From the NCBI GenBank assembly GCA_006386115.1, contig VFIW01000088.1:124001-188000 (forward strand): a DNA stretch of 64,000 nt, given 5' to 3'. Positions within the stretch are counted from its first letter, which is position 1; every line of letters starts with the position of its first letter. The DNA comes from Globisporangium splendens. Lineage: Eukaryota > Oomycota > Peronosporomycetes > Pythiales > Pythiaceae. This document shows, piece by piece, positions 9,332 to 18,035 of the stretch. A model generated the notes under the pieces. The model made no database searches and was not told where the DNA came from. It saw nothing but the letters and a program-made list of their open reading frames with translations. Position numbers and translations under genes: made by a program.

Positions 9332-9335
9332 TTTT
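9295..9335 (-). promoter_or_regulatory. Predicted -1 ribosomal frameshift signal of Gypsy-2
   Basis: On the minus strand the heptamer AAAAAAC (9335-9329) sits in the gag frame as A AAA AAC. An 8-nt spacer precedes the hairpin CCAGTAGGAGC / GCTCCCTACTGG with a GGG loop (9320-9295) and one bulged base. The gag stop (9316-9314) is inside the stem. The -1 frame continues into the protease. Position and layout match the Gypsy-1 signal although the stem sequence differs. Confidence 0.65.
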
Positions 9336-10342
9336 GGCTGTTGGGAACGCTCGAATCGTCGGCCTCTGCCTGATCGATTCGATTGCGAACCGTGTGTCGC
9401 TTGCTGGCTTGGCAAGGACACCTTGCAATTTCTTGCGATGTGACCGGGCTTGCCACAACGGAAACACTTCCCGTCATTGCGTGGGTATCTGCTTGTAGTC
9501 GCATCGGCATACGAGATGTCCATCGGTTCTGGACCGTCGTGTGTGACTGCGTGTTGTCGAACAGGGCGAGGGCCGAAACCGTTGAACTTGGCTTGCTTGA
9601 TGCTGAATTCTTCTTGCATCGCTCGCTCGATGGCTTCATCCAGCGTCTTGGGGTACTCGCGGAACAGCTGGTTCCGAATTGGACCGTCATTGAGCCCTGC
9701 CATGAATGTCACAACTTGCGTTGAGGCATCAATCGGCTCATTCACGATACTTGACACGAGGTATCGTGCTCGTTGAGCGTACGAGTGTAGGTCGTATTTA
9801 CCCTGACGAAGCTTTAAGAACTCAGCGCGAGCCCGAAATTCGCTCTGCGGAGGCTCAAAAGCCTTCTTCAGTCTCGCTTGAAGTCGTCCAGGTCGTAGAA
9901 GCAATGTGGCTCCGCCAATCGCTTCCCATACGCCCAACTCTTCGCTCGACCCGCAAGGTTTGACATCGCAAACAACACTTGCTGCATTGGGTCGCGTAGT
10001 TGCCTTGCAGTGATCGCTGCATCCAACTCAACGAACCATCTCGCTAGAGGTTCGTTCTCTCCGCCACAGTACGGAGATACATCGAGCTTCAGAGGTGCCA
10101 CTCTCATCGTCGTGACAGGAGTTGCAGGCTGTCGATGAGAGCTCATGATCTCGTGATGCATGAAGCTCGTAGCTGCGTTCCTCTGCTCATCTGGTGACGC
10201 TGATCACAGCCGCCTCACCGACGACTGCTCGCATACGCTCGAGGGCTGCCCACTCGTGGCTCGACAAATGAGGAAAATGCTCATTCGTCAGCTCCACGGT
10301 CTCTCCAGGCATCGAGCCCATCGGCGTCTCAATCCCTTCCAT
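9314..10342 (-). pseudogene. gag: Gag of Gypsy-2, frameshifted
   Basis: The reading starts at an ATG at 10342 (MEGIETPMGSMPGE...), meets a TGA near 10188, continues in the same frame to about 9868 (KLDVSPYCGGENEPLARWF) and then needs a frameshift to join the 3' part (9314 to ~9900). The latter contains a capsid-like segment (MAGLNDGPIRNQLFREYP) and a zinc knuckle CFRCGKPGHIARNC. The order and motifs parallel Gypsy-1 gag. With a stop and a frameshift it cannot give full-length Gag. Confidence 0.78.
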
Positions 10343-10429
10343 TGTTTCTCACAATCGGACAGGGGTCTTGGAATGTCCGCGCACGCTACACAAGCGGCCT
10401 ATGCAGACTCTTGACTTGGTCGTTGGAAG

Positions 10430-10447
10430 GACTACGAAGTGCTACCA
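10430..10447 (-). other. Primer-binding site of Gypsy-2
   Basis: Minus strand TGGTAGCACTTCGTAGTC, two bases inside the LTR end. It matches the Gypsy-1 site except for one extra T. Confidence 0.6.
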
Positions 10448-10449
10448 GG

Positions 10450-11058
10450 TGTAAGAGGCTATCCGAGACAGCCTCAAACACGGCACGCACGCTTGCGCTT
10501 GAAGAGGAAGACTTGAGGGGAACTTGGCAAAAATGCAACTGAATTGAAATGAGCTTATGGTTCCTGACACTACATGTAAAACACCACTAGGGCTCCTAGA
10601 GGTTTTATAACTAAAACCTAAACATGCACAATAAAACCTATGAATCTGATATATAAAACCTTGGGTACACTGAGGTTGAACCCAGGGGATCTTCGAGAAA
10701 CTTGAACTTGAAGTCCCGTGGAAAATTCCCTGCAAAGTGATTGGCTACAGCCACTCACTTTAGGTGGCAGAGACACGTCGGTCTCATCACCAGTGCAGTT
10801 TCCCAAGTAGGAACCATCACTCACGTGTCTAGAGTACTGTTGTGCGTAATCACGCCGAATCTCAATGATTGCGAGCGACCAACACTCAACTCAGACACGG
10901 ATTGCTCTGACGTCAGACGATGACGTCACCTGTGCATTTGGGGATCACTTTTATGTGTTTCACCCAATATCTTCGCACCCACAATGCACTTCCACAAGGT
11001 GGTGTGTGACACACACAAAGAGCCACCTTGCATGTAATGGCAGCCTTAGCCCATTACA
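10450..11058 (-). repeat. 5' LTR of Gypsy-2
   Basis: On the minus strand the LTR begins TGTAATGG and ends CTTACA, 609 bp, followed after two bases by the primer-binding site. Its first 26-28 bases form a hairpin (TGTAATGG...CCATTACA, 11033-11058). A TATA-like tttatatatca lies near 10648. It appears to have landed in a chromodomain gene (Gypsy-3) whose tail resumes at 11059. A second LTR copy is not in the window, so the ends rest on termini and primer-site position. Confidence 0.65.
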
Positions 11059-11338
11059 CGATTCAGCGAACGATCTTCAGATCGTGGAGAATTTGCTGAA
11101 GAAACGCAAGTTCAATCGACAGCCACAATGGCTTGTCCATTGGCATGGGGAGACGAAACACGAAGCCACATGGGAAAGAGAACGAGACATCAGTCATGTT
11201 GCCCACTGGACGGAACTCGTTGTCGACTTCAAAAAACGACAACGAGAACTCAAATCGAGGAGGATGAAGGCCCAGATGAATACGGTCCAGCTGCCAAGTG
11301 CGACAGGTATGTCGCCAGAAAAAGAAGTATACACGTAG
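11059..11338 (+). pseudogene. Chromodomain fragment of a third Ty3/gypsy element (Gypsy-3)
   Basis: The open frame reads IVENLLKKRKFNRQPQWLVHW..., the beta-strands of a chromodomain, with HEATWERERDIS replacing the usual SWEP segment, then a basic C-terminal tail ending at TAG 11336-11338. Only the end of pol is present; Gypsy-2's LTR abuts it on the left. The methyl-lysine cage cannot be judged from this alone. It is a remnant, not a gene. Confidence 0.6.
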
Positions 11339-11694
11339 TATACAAAAGTCTATATAAACTCTACGTAAGGCATGTATGAGGCCAGTGTGAGGCCAGTAAG
11401 AACCCATTGAAGTAGTGAATTAGTTGAAGAACAATGCAAAGAAAAGCAGAAAAATCCGGTAAGAGAAAAAGGAGAAATAGAGGCCTAGGACACTAGGAGA
11501 CGTAAGAGGGAGCCCCTAGGGTAGCCCAGAGTAGCTGGCTGCGCGAGCAGTGCATTCTAACTCACTTCACAATATACTCTCCAACTGCCAAGCGCCCATC
11601 CAGACCAGACCAACCCTCCTGTATTCCTTCCTCTCGTTAAGTGCGCACCTCGTTAAGTTCGTCTCCGGAAAAGTACGACCCCAGTCTTTACATA
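11339..11694. other. Non-coding stretch, possibly LTR remnant
   Basis: No supported gene. A TATA-like tctatataaactc lies at ~11349 and purine-rich sequence runs from 11420 to 11500, which would fit the LTR of Gypsy-3, but no second copy is available to prove it. The right end at 11694 is the breakpoint where the LINE-A repeat (M0) begins. Confidence 0.3.
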
Positions 11695-12600
11695 GGCCGT
11701 CGGGACCTGCTGCCTTCCCACGTTTGCATCGTTTGACGGCTGTCAGGACTTCCTCTTCACCAACAGGATCACTCAGATCGGACAAAAAGGCAGCGTGGTG
11801 CGTTGGAGGGAGCTGCTTTAAGCACGCGGTGATGTCGCTGTGTTTCATCGCCTTTTGTTGCATAACGGGTTTTCATCCACCCGCCATCACGTTCACAAGT
11901 TTTTCAGGTTGAGCAGGGCCAAACCGTCGCTCTTCACCCAGGCAATAAATTGTATTATCCAGGAATTTCGTTGAGATGCGTCGGAAAAAAGCCTTGGCCG
12001 ATTTCGTCGGTGCAGACAGATGTGAACGCAGAAGCCTGCGAGCCTTAGAATCCTGTCACTGCGCCTTGCAGGTCGCTACATTCTCTCGAATCTGGCGTTC
12101 TGTTGCTGAAAGGGTTGTGGACGCGCTTGGGGTTCGTACATGCTTCGAATCTTGCTTTAAAGTAGCCGATGTAACCACACGAAGACGATCGTGTAGACGC
12201 CGCAATTTTTGCATGTGTGAGTCCACTAGCTTAATTTTGCACACGCGTTTTGGTCCCAGATAGTCCTTTTTTATAGCACTCTTGAATCCATCCCAGTACG
12301 TCGCAACTGTCGTAGCGGTCTGGACGTCAATGGCCGGTGTATTCCCCCGTTCGCCTTCTAACTTGTCTTGCAGTTGCTGGAGGCGTTGTTTCGTCACAAT
12401 ATCTGCTGCTGCATAGGCATAGTCAGGGAGAGGATAACACCGGGGTGGTCTCCGTATTTTGATCCGGTGGCACGGATGTGCGAGTCTAAGAGAGACCCCG
12501 TTATGATCAGAAAGCGGGCCGTAAACTACTTGAGACACAGCTCGGACCCATTGTGGTGCTTCGTTATTACATACCACCTGTCCAAACGGCTCGATGCATG
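11695..12600 (-). pseudogene. LINE-A fragment, copy M0 (truncated)
   Basis: Minus-strand copy of the LINE-A reading seen at 24899-25804: the C-terminal end of an APE endonuclease (LSDHNGVSLRL), a linker, and the start of RT (GKAAGPDGL). It breaks off at 11694 inside the RT N-terminus. It carries an in-frame TGA after ENVATCKAQ, as in copies M2 and M3. It forms the left arm of the P1 palindrome. Confidence 0.75.
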
Positions 12601-12962
12601 TCCTCCGCTCGGTCATATTGCCACCGCCCATTCTGACAGAGTATCTTCACGAAATTCAGCATCTTCAGCCTTACTTTTTGTGAGTCAAACCGTTACTAAG
12701 CTCGATCTAGACGAACCTGTAAACACCCTAACGACTCTGGAAACGTAAATTTCCGTGTGATGATGCTCGTCCTTGCTCTAGCGTAACTTAAAAAGTGAGT
12801 TTATTAAGGAAAAATACAGCTGGCTGCAGGTTCTAGTTCGTCGAAAATGACTACGTCTAGGTCTAACTACTCAACTATATGCTCGCTTGGTACTGCAGTG
12901 GACAGTCCATCCACAGAAGTTGATGGTGACTTGAAATGCAATATCAACCTTCACTCACTCGT
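12601..12962 (-). other. 3' flank of E1 (flank type A)
   Basis: Shared downstream region of E1, E2, E4, E7 and E8. It holds a polyadenylation-type AATAAA (12800-12805, minus) about 158 bp after the stop, and then a degraded segment distantly similar to the type B flank of E3, E5 and E6. No gene seen. Confidence 0.5.
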
Positions 12963-13355
12963 TTACTTAACGCAACGGACTGCTCCTGCAACCTGGCAAT
13001 TTTCCACCACGTATTTCGCTCCACCAGCACATGTGCCTTGAGCAATCTTCCCGCGACCCATATTGGTATTGGAGTTTGGCACTCTCCAGTATCGCACCCA
13101 TCCGCCAGACGAACCGATGCTCTCAATCATGTAACCATCGTTTCCCTTCATTACAGTGGCTTGGATCTTCTCCGCCATGTCTCTCACGCAGTTTGACGAT
13201 GTTGTCCCGATCCAACAAGCAACCTGGTTGCAGTTTTTAGCCGCATTAGGATTGAGCGCGTTGCCAATAATAGTCCCAGCCTGCCCTTGCGCGTCTACCT
13301 CGATGTTGGTGGCGGCAGCAGCTAGAAGAAAACTCAAAATCACTTTCTTGATCAT
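12963..13355 (-). CDS. E1: small secreted six-cysteine protein
   Basis: 130 aa. Start chosen at MIKKVILSFLLAAAATNIEV because a signal peptide begins there (likely cleavage after VDA, before Gln). The frame is open upstream for 50 codons, but that sequence is the promoter/5' UTR shared by all copies and holds a TCATT initiator-like motif about 71 bp before the ATG. The mature protein has six Cys with spacing C-x4-C-x8-C-x52-C-x10-C-x7-C, fitting three disulfides, and the family core IESIGSSGGWVRYWRV. No RXLR or LFLAK motif, membrane segment or known domain was recognised. Likely an apoplastic secreted protein; an effector role is inferred from secretion, Cys content and copy number. Protein identical to E2, E4 and E8. 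Confidence 0.8.
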   Translation of the reverse strand: MIKKVILSFLLAAAATNIEVDAQGQAGTIIGNALNPNAAKNCNQVACWIGTTSSNCVRDMAEKIQATVMKGNDGYMIESIGSSGGWVRYWRVPNSNTNMGRGKIAQGTCAGGAKYVVENCQVAGAVRCVK

Positions 13356-13825
13356 ATTGGAGAGAGGTGGTTCTTGTTCCTTGGAGCTTTTGGTCTTGTG
13401 GCCTTGATGGAGTTTCCAATAATGAGACTGGAAGCGAAAGGCACGACAGTATCTGTACTGTGTATCTATCAGTGTGCGTTCTTTTGTAATCGGAGACCAC
13501 AACATACAGTAGTACGAATGAATTGCGGCACGATCTGTTTTTCATATGAGATATGCGGAAAGCAATCACCGCGGAAACTTCGATAGTACCAAGTGGGTGG
13601 ACATAGAAATCGTGTATGGCAGCGCTTTCTTTCCGCAAAGTGTCGGTTTACCCCAGTTCAAACAGCAGATCCCAGTGGGTAGGAGCCCACAAAACGATGT
13701 GATATCGTTCGGACAGCAAGATGATGACGACGATTTGCACTTTGCCGATGGGGAAGCTGTCTCTACCGGCGAAAAGATTACCGTAGGATTGAGGATGCTT
13801 GGAACAGCGTACTTGTCCTTTGCCA
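13356..13825. other. P1 upstream region, left half (cut by LINE)
   Basis: Shared promoter side of E1. It contains a divergent ORF 'X' starting at 13546 (+), 190 bp from the E1 start, long-type version (QQDDDDDLHFADGEAVSTGE). The reading is broken after GTAYLS by the LINE insertion at 13826; in intact copies it continues to ...SHAATN. The coding status of X is unproven. Confidence 0.45.
13811..13825 (+). repeat. Left target-site duplication of LINE-OTU
   Basis: acttgtcctttgcca; the right copy (23111-23125) is acttgtcccttgcca, one mismatch. Uninterrupted copies (for example 45170-45184) carry the sequence once, confirming the empty site. Confidence 0.88.
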
Positions 13826-14008
13826 CTTTCGATCTAGCCTTATAAAGGACAGACAGCCTTGGTACCAGCTGTTTGTATCGAGAGTATAAGTACCACGACG
13901 ACAATCGACAGGCCACTACAAAGATCATCGGAAAGGGGTGAGTATACTGAACTGAGTATACAAGCCTCTATAAAGAGCGACAAGCGACAGCTTTCTCCTG
14001 AGGCCTCC

Positions 14009-17000
14009 ATGATGAATATGGAGCAACCAAAGGAGGGGGCTGCGCGGAAGGAAGCTCCGGACGGAGTTTCCACGAAGACCGCCATCACGCTGCGGAGTGG
14101 GCGGGCGCAAGGCGACGCAGAGATGGCAGTACGAGCGTCACAGCACGGGAAAGGGGGAGCCCCAGATCCTGTGCGCACGAACGATAAGGACCAATTAAAT
14201 GCAGGAGGACAAGACAAGTCTGGGGCCATTGAGGAAGGCACGACGCCAACACGTGCGGAAGGCTCTCGAAAAGAAGCGTCGACGGAGACTGCACCAGTGG
14301 AGAGATACGAAGCCCTCTCGGCGAAGTTGCGTGTGTCACCAAACGCGGTCAACAGAGTGGAGATTGAATACGAAGTGCGGTTAATGTTCACAGCTCTTTA
14401 CAACGGGATGCGGATTCTGGAGAAACCAAAAAAGGCGAACGACAATTACCCAACACTAAACGGAGAAGAAGCGGACGCGCTGGTGGACCTATTCCGTCTA
14501 CTGGCAATTGAAAAGGGAAAATCCTTTCCGGAGTGGAAGCGGACGATCCAAGATCTATGCAAGGATATGCACCGGTCGTCGTGGACAGTGGTAGCGCTTA
14601 TCCAAAAGCGAATTGACCAAAACAGGCTCGCAGCAGAAACCAAGGCTTCGCCATGGGGTTCACAAACGAGCACCAACAATCAAACAAACGTCAAAGAGCA
14701 AGGCACCCAGCCCTTCATTTTCAAATCGGACAAATACTCGGAGGAGGAACAACGCAACATGATCCGACACTGCAAGCAAAAGTTCGAGTACTCAGTGACC
14801 CTGCGCCAGCCGACAACGATGGAATGGGATATCATGCTAGCGATCGTGGAAGGCGAACTCCTGATTCGACACTTGCCTCAATTCCTTCGACGAGTGTGTG
14901 ATGGGGACACCCTCTTCCGTTTCCAGAACACCATCGCAGCTCAGGTGGAAGGAGAGCTGGTCGGCAAATTATCGGATGCGACGCAAGTTTACAAAGATCA
15001 TCAGTCGACCGGACGAATCGTGGAAGCCATCTTGCAAGCAGCGAGATTCCGCAATGACGGCAAAATGGAAGAGACAATGGCGATGCTGAGAGACCTCAAA
15101 GCTGCGGAATATAACGACAGCACTCACTCACTCCACTTCTATTTCTTTGACAGGAGCACAGCTGCGAAATGGGACAGAATGACGATCCCCTTCCGACGCC
15201 AATTGGTACATCTCATATCCGCGCATCCGACGGAGACAACCGGAGAGCGACCGGAGGCAGACAGCGTGTGGAACAGGCAATTGGGAGCTGACGGGCTACA
15301 GAATGCAGAATCGAGATCCAGGTACAAAATTCAACTGTTGAACACTGCTCGCTCAATGAATATGTCCCTGTTTTTAGAATACTTGAAGCAGACGACAGGC
15401 AAGCGATTCTACGCCTACCCACTCGATAAATATGGTCCAATATCCCACCAATCGCAGTGGTGGGAGGTACTCTTTGAAGAGGAATCATGTCCAAAAGCGC
15501 TTATCGATGTCAGACGAATTATTTGGCGAGGGCGAACAATCATCCTGCACCACGCATCCAAGTACAGAATGGCTCCTTGTTTAATCTGCGGGGCAGCGGG
15601 ACATTTCGCGCGAACGTGTAAGGCAACGGAACATGAACTAAAAACTAACAACTGTATTCACGCAGACGATGAGACCGTGAGTAAACTCCCGAGAAAGCCA
15701 GCCACTTTCACCAGTGCAGCGGAAATTAAGGAGTCTGTCTCAGACGGCATTGACAAAAAGAAACAGCCACTTCAACCCGCAACAGAGAATCCTCACGCCA
15801 GTGGGGAAAACAAGCCGAGCGAGAACACGAATCCCGTGACGCCTGATGAGACAAACACGTCCAGCCCACAACCGAACTCCAACCCAAATGATCTAACAAA
15901 AAATGTGTCGTTTACAGTGAAAACAGGAATTTCAGGACAACAAACCGGCAATCTCAAAGAACAGGCGAAGGCGAAACCAAACGATGGAGCAGCGAACGCA
16001 AAAGGACCCGCGTCAAAGGCAAGCCAGAAAAACGGTCCAAGACAAATTTCCAAGGATGACATCCGGTGGGCAAAAGAGCTGATGCGCTTCCGACGAGATA
16101 TGGACGAGTTAATGAAGGTGCACGTGGAAAGACAAACCGAGCTCAACCCGAATCGTAACGACATCATGGACTGGGATGGGGAGTACACGATTCAAGACGT
16201 GATGGACGCCAACGGACTTGCAGAAGCAACAACACTACCTACCGGAAATTGCCAATTTTATGCAGTGGCGGAAGCGATGCTCCAAATCGTGCATGACAAC
16301 ATGGCCAATGAGAAGCTACTCGAGGCCACGGCGAGCAGAATCAAGCAAAGCATGAACGCGGCAGCACGGCTCAACTTCGATCTCGAATTTCCTGAAGGAA
16401 CTCATTTGGGAATACTCGAAGCACTGGGGAGAGGGGATCAAAAAATGAGCCCAAAAGAAAGGAGAGCAGATGTTCTCGACTATTTCAGCGATATCGCAAG
16501 CAGCTCCTCCAGCCGATCTTCCACGCTGCCAGGATCCCTGTGGGGTGGCTTGGAGTCCTTGCGGATGGCTGCCAAGGCTTTGCAGAGAAAAATCTTCGTG
16601 CTGATCGAGACAACGTACGGAGATCGCAAGGGCTTCGCAATTTACAAGCCGCAATCCAGAGTCCATGGAGGCGGCCAGTTTTTGTCAGCCAAAGAATATG
16701 TGTGCACAGGGAAGCAATGGGAAGACGAGCTCCGTCAAGACAGAAACGAAGCAGAGGCCACGAGCTGTCCGCTACCAATTGTAATGAAATTCGCAAACGA
16801 ACACTACAACAGTCTGCACTTCAGAACCCTTAACGACCCAACGCCACTGGCGAATATGACGAGCTCATCACTAGCGAAGCATCTCCAAGGATCCGTGAGG
16901 AGCAAGTCGGAGTTCAAGACGGACCGATCTGGTCAATTCGAAGACGATCGAGAAACAGACGATTCGATGGAGGACAGCGACAATTCCAGTTTGGGAGAGT

Positions 17001-17986
17001 CAGTGTGGACTCCATCGCTGGACGAGCGAGAAAAGTTCGAGCCAAGCCAGCTCAGCGGACAACACGGCTGGTCGTTCGCATCGCAGGAGAATCAGCTTGT
17101 GGTATATCACTCGCCCACAACCGAGTTACCTCCACAACCCAGGAAGCGAGAGAGAGACGAAACCCTGATGCTCACAGCAATAGATGGTGACGTCGCGATA
17201 AACCTGAACAGCCCCAATATCCCCCTCAAGAAAACCAAAACGCTGTCGAGACGTTTGGTGATCGAAGGAGACTCCATGCAGAAACGCAGAGACCTCGAGC
17301 GCACGCTGCAGGAGCATTGGGAAGGGTTCCAGGAGCAATGGAAGCAAGAAACCAAATGCCCCTTTCCTCTGCTCTCGTCCAATCGTGATGTATGGACGCA
17401 GGCAGCTCTCAATGAGTGGGAGCGAATTCTAGCGATGTTGAAGACGTCGCCAGGGCCGCATCACGTACTGAATCATCTCAGCGGGCCAACGCTAGTGGAC
17501 TTGACGCAAGTTCTGCGCGAACAGGTGATTGAGGAAGGGCTCAAACGTCTTGTACACCGCACCGATCAGGCAGAAACCAGGGTATGGATCACAGGTTGGT
17601 TTGACAGGATTGCAACGGCAACCACGAAGCAACAACGGGCCGTACTACTCAACTCCAAGGAAGACTGGTTGACGCTTGGAAAAATGAAGTACGGTGGGCT
17701 CGAAGTTCTGCGACTTTGTCACCCGACCCAGCTAGAGAAGCTCAGCCGCTACATCATCTGCACAGTGGTGTATGAGGAGGAGCTGCAGACGTTCAGGTCC
17801 AGTGACGCCGAAGACCCACACAACCTGTACGAGGCGATTGAAGACTTCTGTGCGATGTTGAAGCAAACCAGAGAACTCAAAGCAGCCTTCAAGAGTGGAG
17901 AGGAGCTCAGCGAATGGTCAGCTCTTTCGGTGATCATGGCTCAAGTCACCATGGAAGTGGACTCGGTCGAGCCTTCAAGGTACTAA
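14009..17986 (+). CDS. LINE-OTU ORF1: RNA-binding protein with OTU domain
   Basis: 1325 aa from the first ATG (14009); the frame is also open upstream from 13859 without an ATG. Order: charged, low-complexity N-terminus (~1-110); a gag-like helical region with LFLEYLKQTTGKRFYAYPLD (~450-470); zinc knuckle CLICGAAGHFARTC (Cys524, Cys527, His532, Cys537); a disordered Pro/Asn/Lys-rich linker (~540-690); and an OTU-like cysteine protease region with GNCQFYAV (Cys748) and HYNSLHF (His932), resembling the Cys and His boxes of deubiquitinase-type OTU folds. The C-terminal ~350 aa are helical and unassigned. It probably coats LINE RNA; the protease may process element proteins or remove ubiquitin, but neither is shown. 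The stop lies 49 nt before ORF2. Confidence 0.85.
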   Translation: MMNMEQPKEGAARKEAPDGVSTKTAITLRSGRAQGDAEMAVRASQHGKGGAPDPVRTNDKDQLNAGGQDKSGAIEEGTTPTRAEGSRKEASTETAPVERYEALSAKLRVSPNAVNRVEIEYEVRLMFTALYNGMRILEKPKKANDNYPTLNGEEADALVDLFRLLAIEKGKSFPEWKRTIQDLCKDMHRSSWTVVALIQKRIDQNRLAAETKASPWGSQTSTNNQTNVKEQGTQPFIFKSDKYSEEEQRNMIRHCKQKFEYSVTLRQPTTMEWDIMLAIVEGELLIRHLPQFLRRVCDGDTLFRFQNTIAAQVEGELVGKLSDATQVYKDHQSTGRIVEAILQAARFRNDGKMEETMAMLRDLKAAEYNDSTHSLHFYFFDRSTAAKWDRMTIPFRRQLVHLISAHPTETTGERPEADSVWNRQLGADGLQNAESRSRYKIQLLNTARSMNMSLFLEYLKQTTGKRFYAYPLDKYGPISHQSQWWEVLFEEESCPKALIDVRRIIWRGRTIILHHASKYRMAPCLICGAAGHFARTCKATEHELKTNNCIHADDETVSKLPRKPATFTSAAEIKESVSDGIDKKKQPLQPATENPHASGENKPSENTNPVTPDETNTSSPQPNSNPNDLTKNVSFTVKTGISGQQTGNLKEQAKAKPNDGAANAKGPASKASQKNGPRQISKDDIRWAKELMRFRRDMDELMKVHVERQTELNPNRNDIMDWDGEYTIQDVMDANGLAEATTLPTGNCQFYAVAEAMLQIVHDNMANEKLLEATASRIKQSMNAAARLNFDLEFPEGTHLGILEALGRGDQKMSPKERRADVLDYFSDIASSSSSRSSTLPGSLWGGLESLRMAAKALQRKIFVLIETTYGDRKGFAIYKPQSRVHGGGQFLSAKEYVCTGKQWEDELRQDRNEAEATSCPLPIVMKFANEHYNSLHFRTLNDPTPLANMTSSSLAKHLQGSVRSKSEFKTDRSGQFEDDRETDDSMEDSDNSSLGESVWTPSLDEREKFEPSQLSGQHGWSFASQENQLVVYHSPTTELPPQPRKRERDETLMLTAIDGDVAINLNSPNIPLKKTKTLSRRLVIEGDSMQKRRDLERTLQEHWEGFQEQWKQETKCPFPLLSSNRDVWTQAALNEWERILAMLKTSPGPHHVLNHLSGPTLVDLTQVLREQVIEEGLKRLVHRTDQAETRVWITGWFDRIATATTKQQRAVLLNSKEDWLTLGKMKYGGLEVLRLCHPTQLEKLSRYIICTVVYEEELQTFRSSDAEDPHNLYEAIEDFCAMLKQTRELKAAFKSGEELSEWSALSVIMAQVTMEVDSVEPSRY

Positions 17987-18035
17987 AGGCGCGACACCAA
18001 CAGGTAACCAAGGTGGCAGTAGCCCAGGCACAGAA

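Larger units (their letters stand above)
9013..11058 (-). mobile_element. Gypsy-2: decayed minus-strand Ty3/gypsy remnant
   Basis: Read on the minus strand: 5' LTR (11058-10450), primer-binding site, gag, and the start of pol (protease). The element ends at 9013 against the Gypsy-1 LTR, so RT, RNase H, integrase and the 3' LTR are missing. Gag has an internal stop and a frameshift, so the copy is dead. It is the same general type as Gypsy-1 but clearly diverged. Confidence 0.8.

Noticed and set aside
13566..13928. Minus-strand ORFs antisense to X (with MRKESAAIHDFYVHPLG and related ORFs).
   Set aside because: Shadows of X or of promoter sequence; near-identity of recent duplicates does not support coding.
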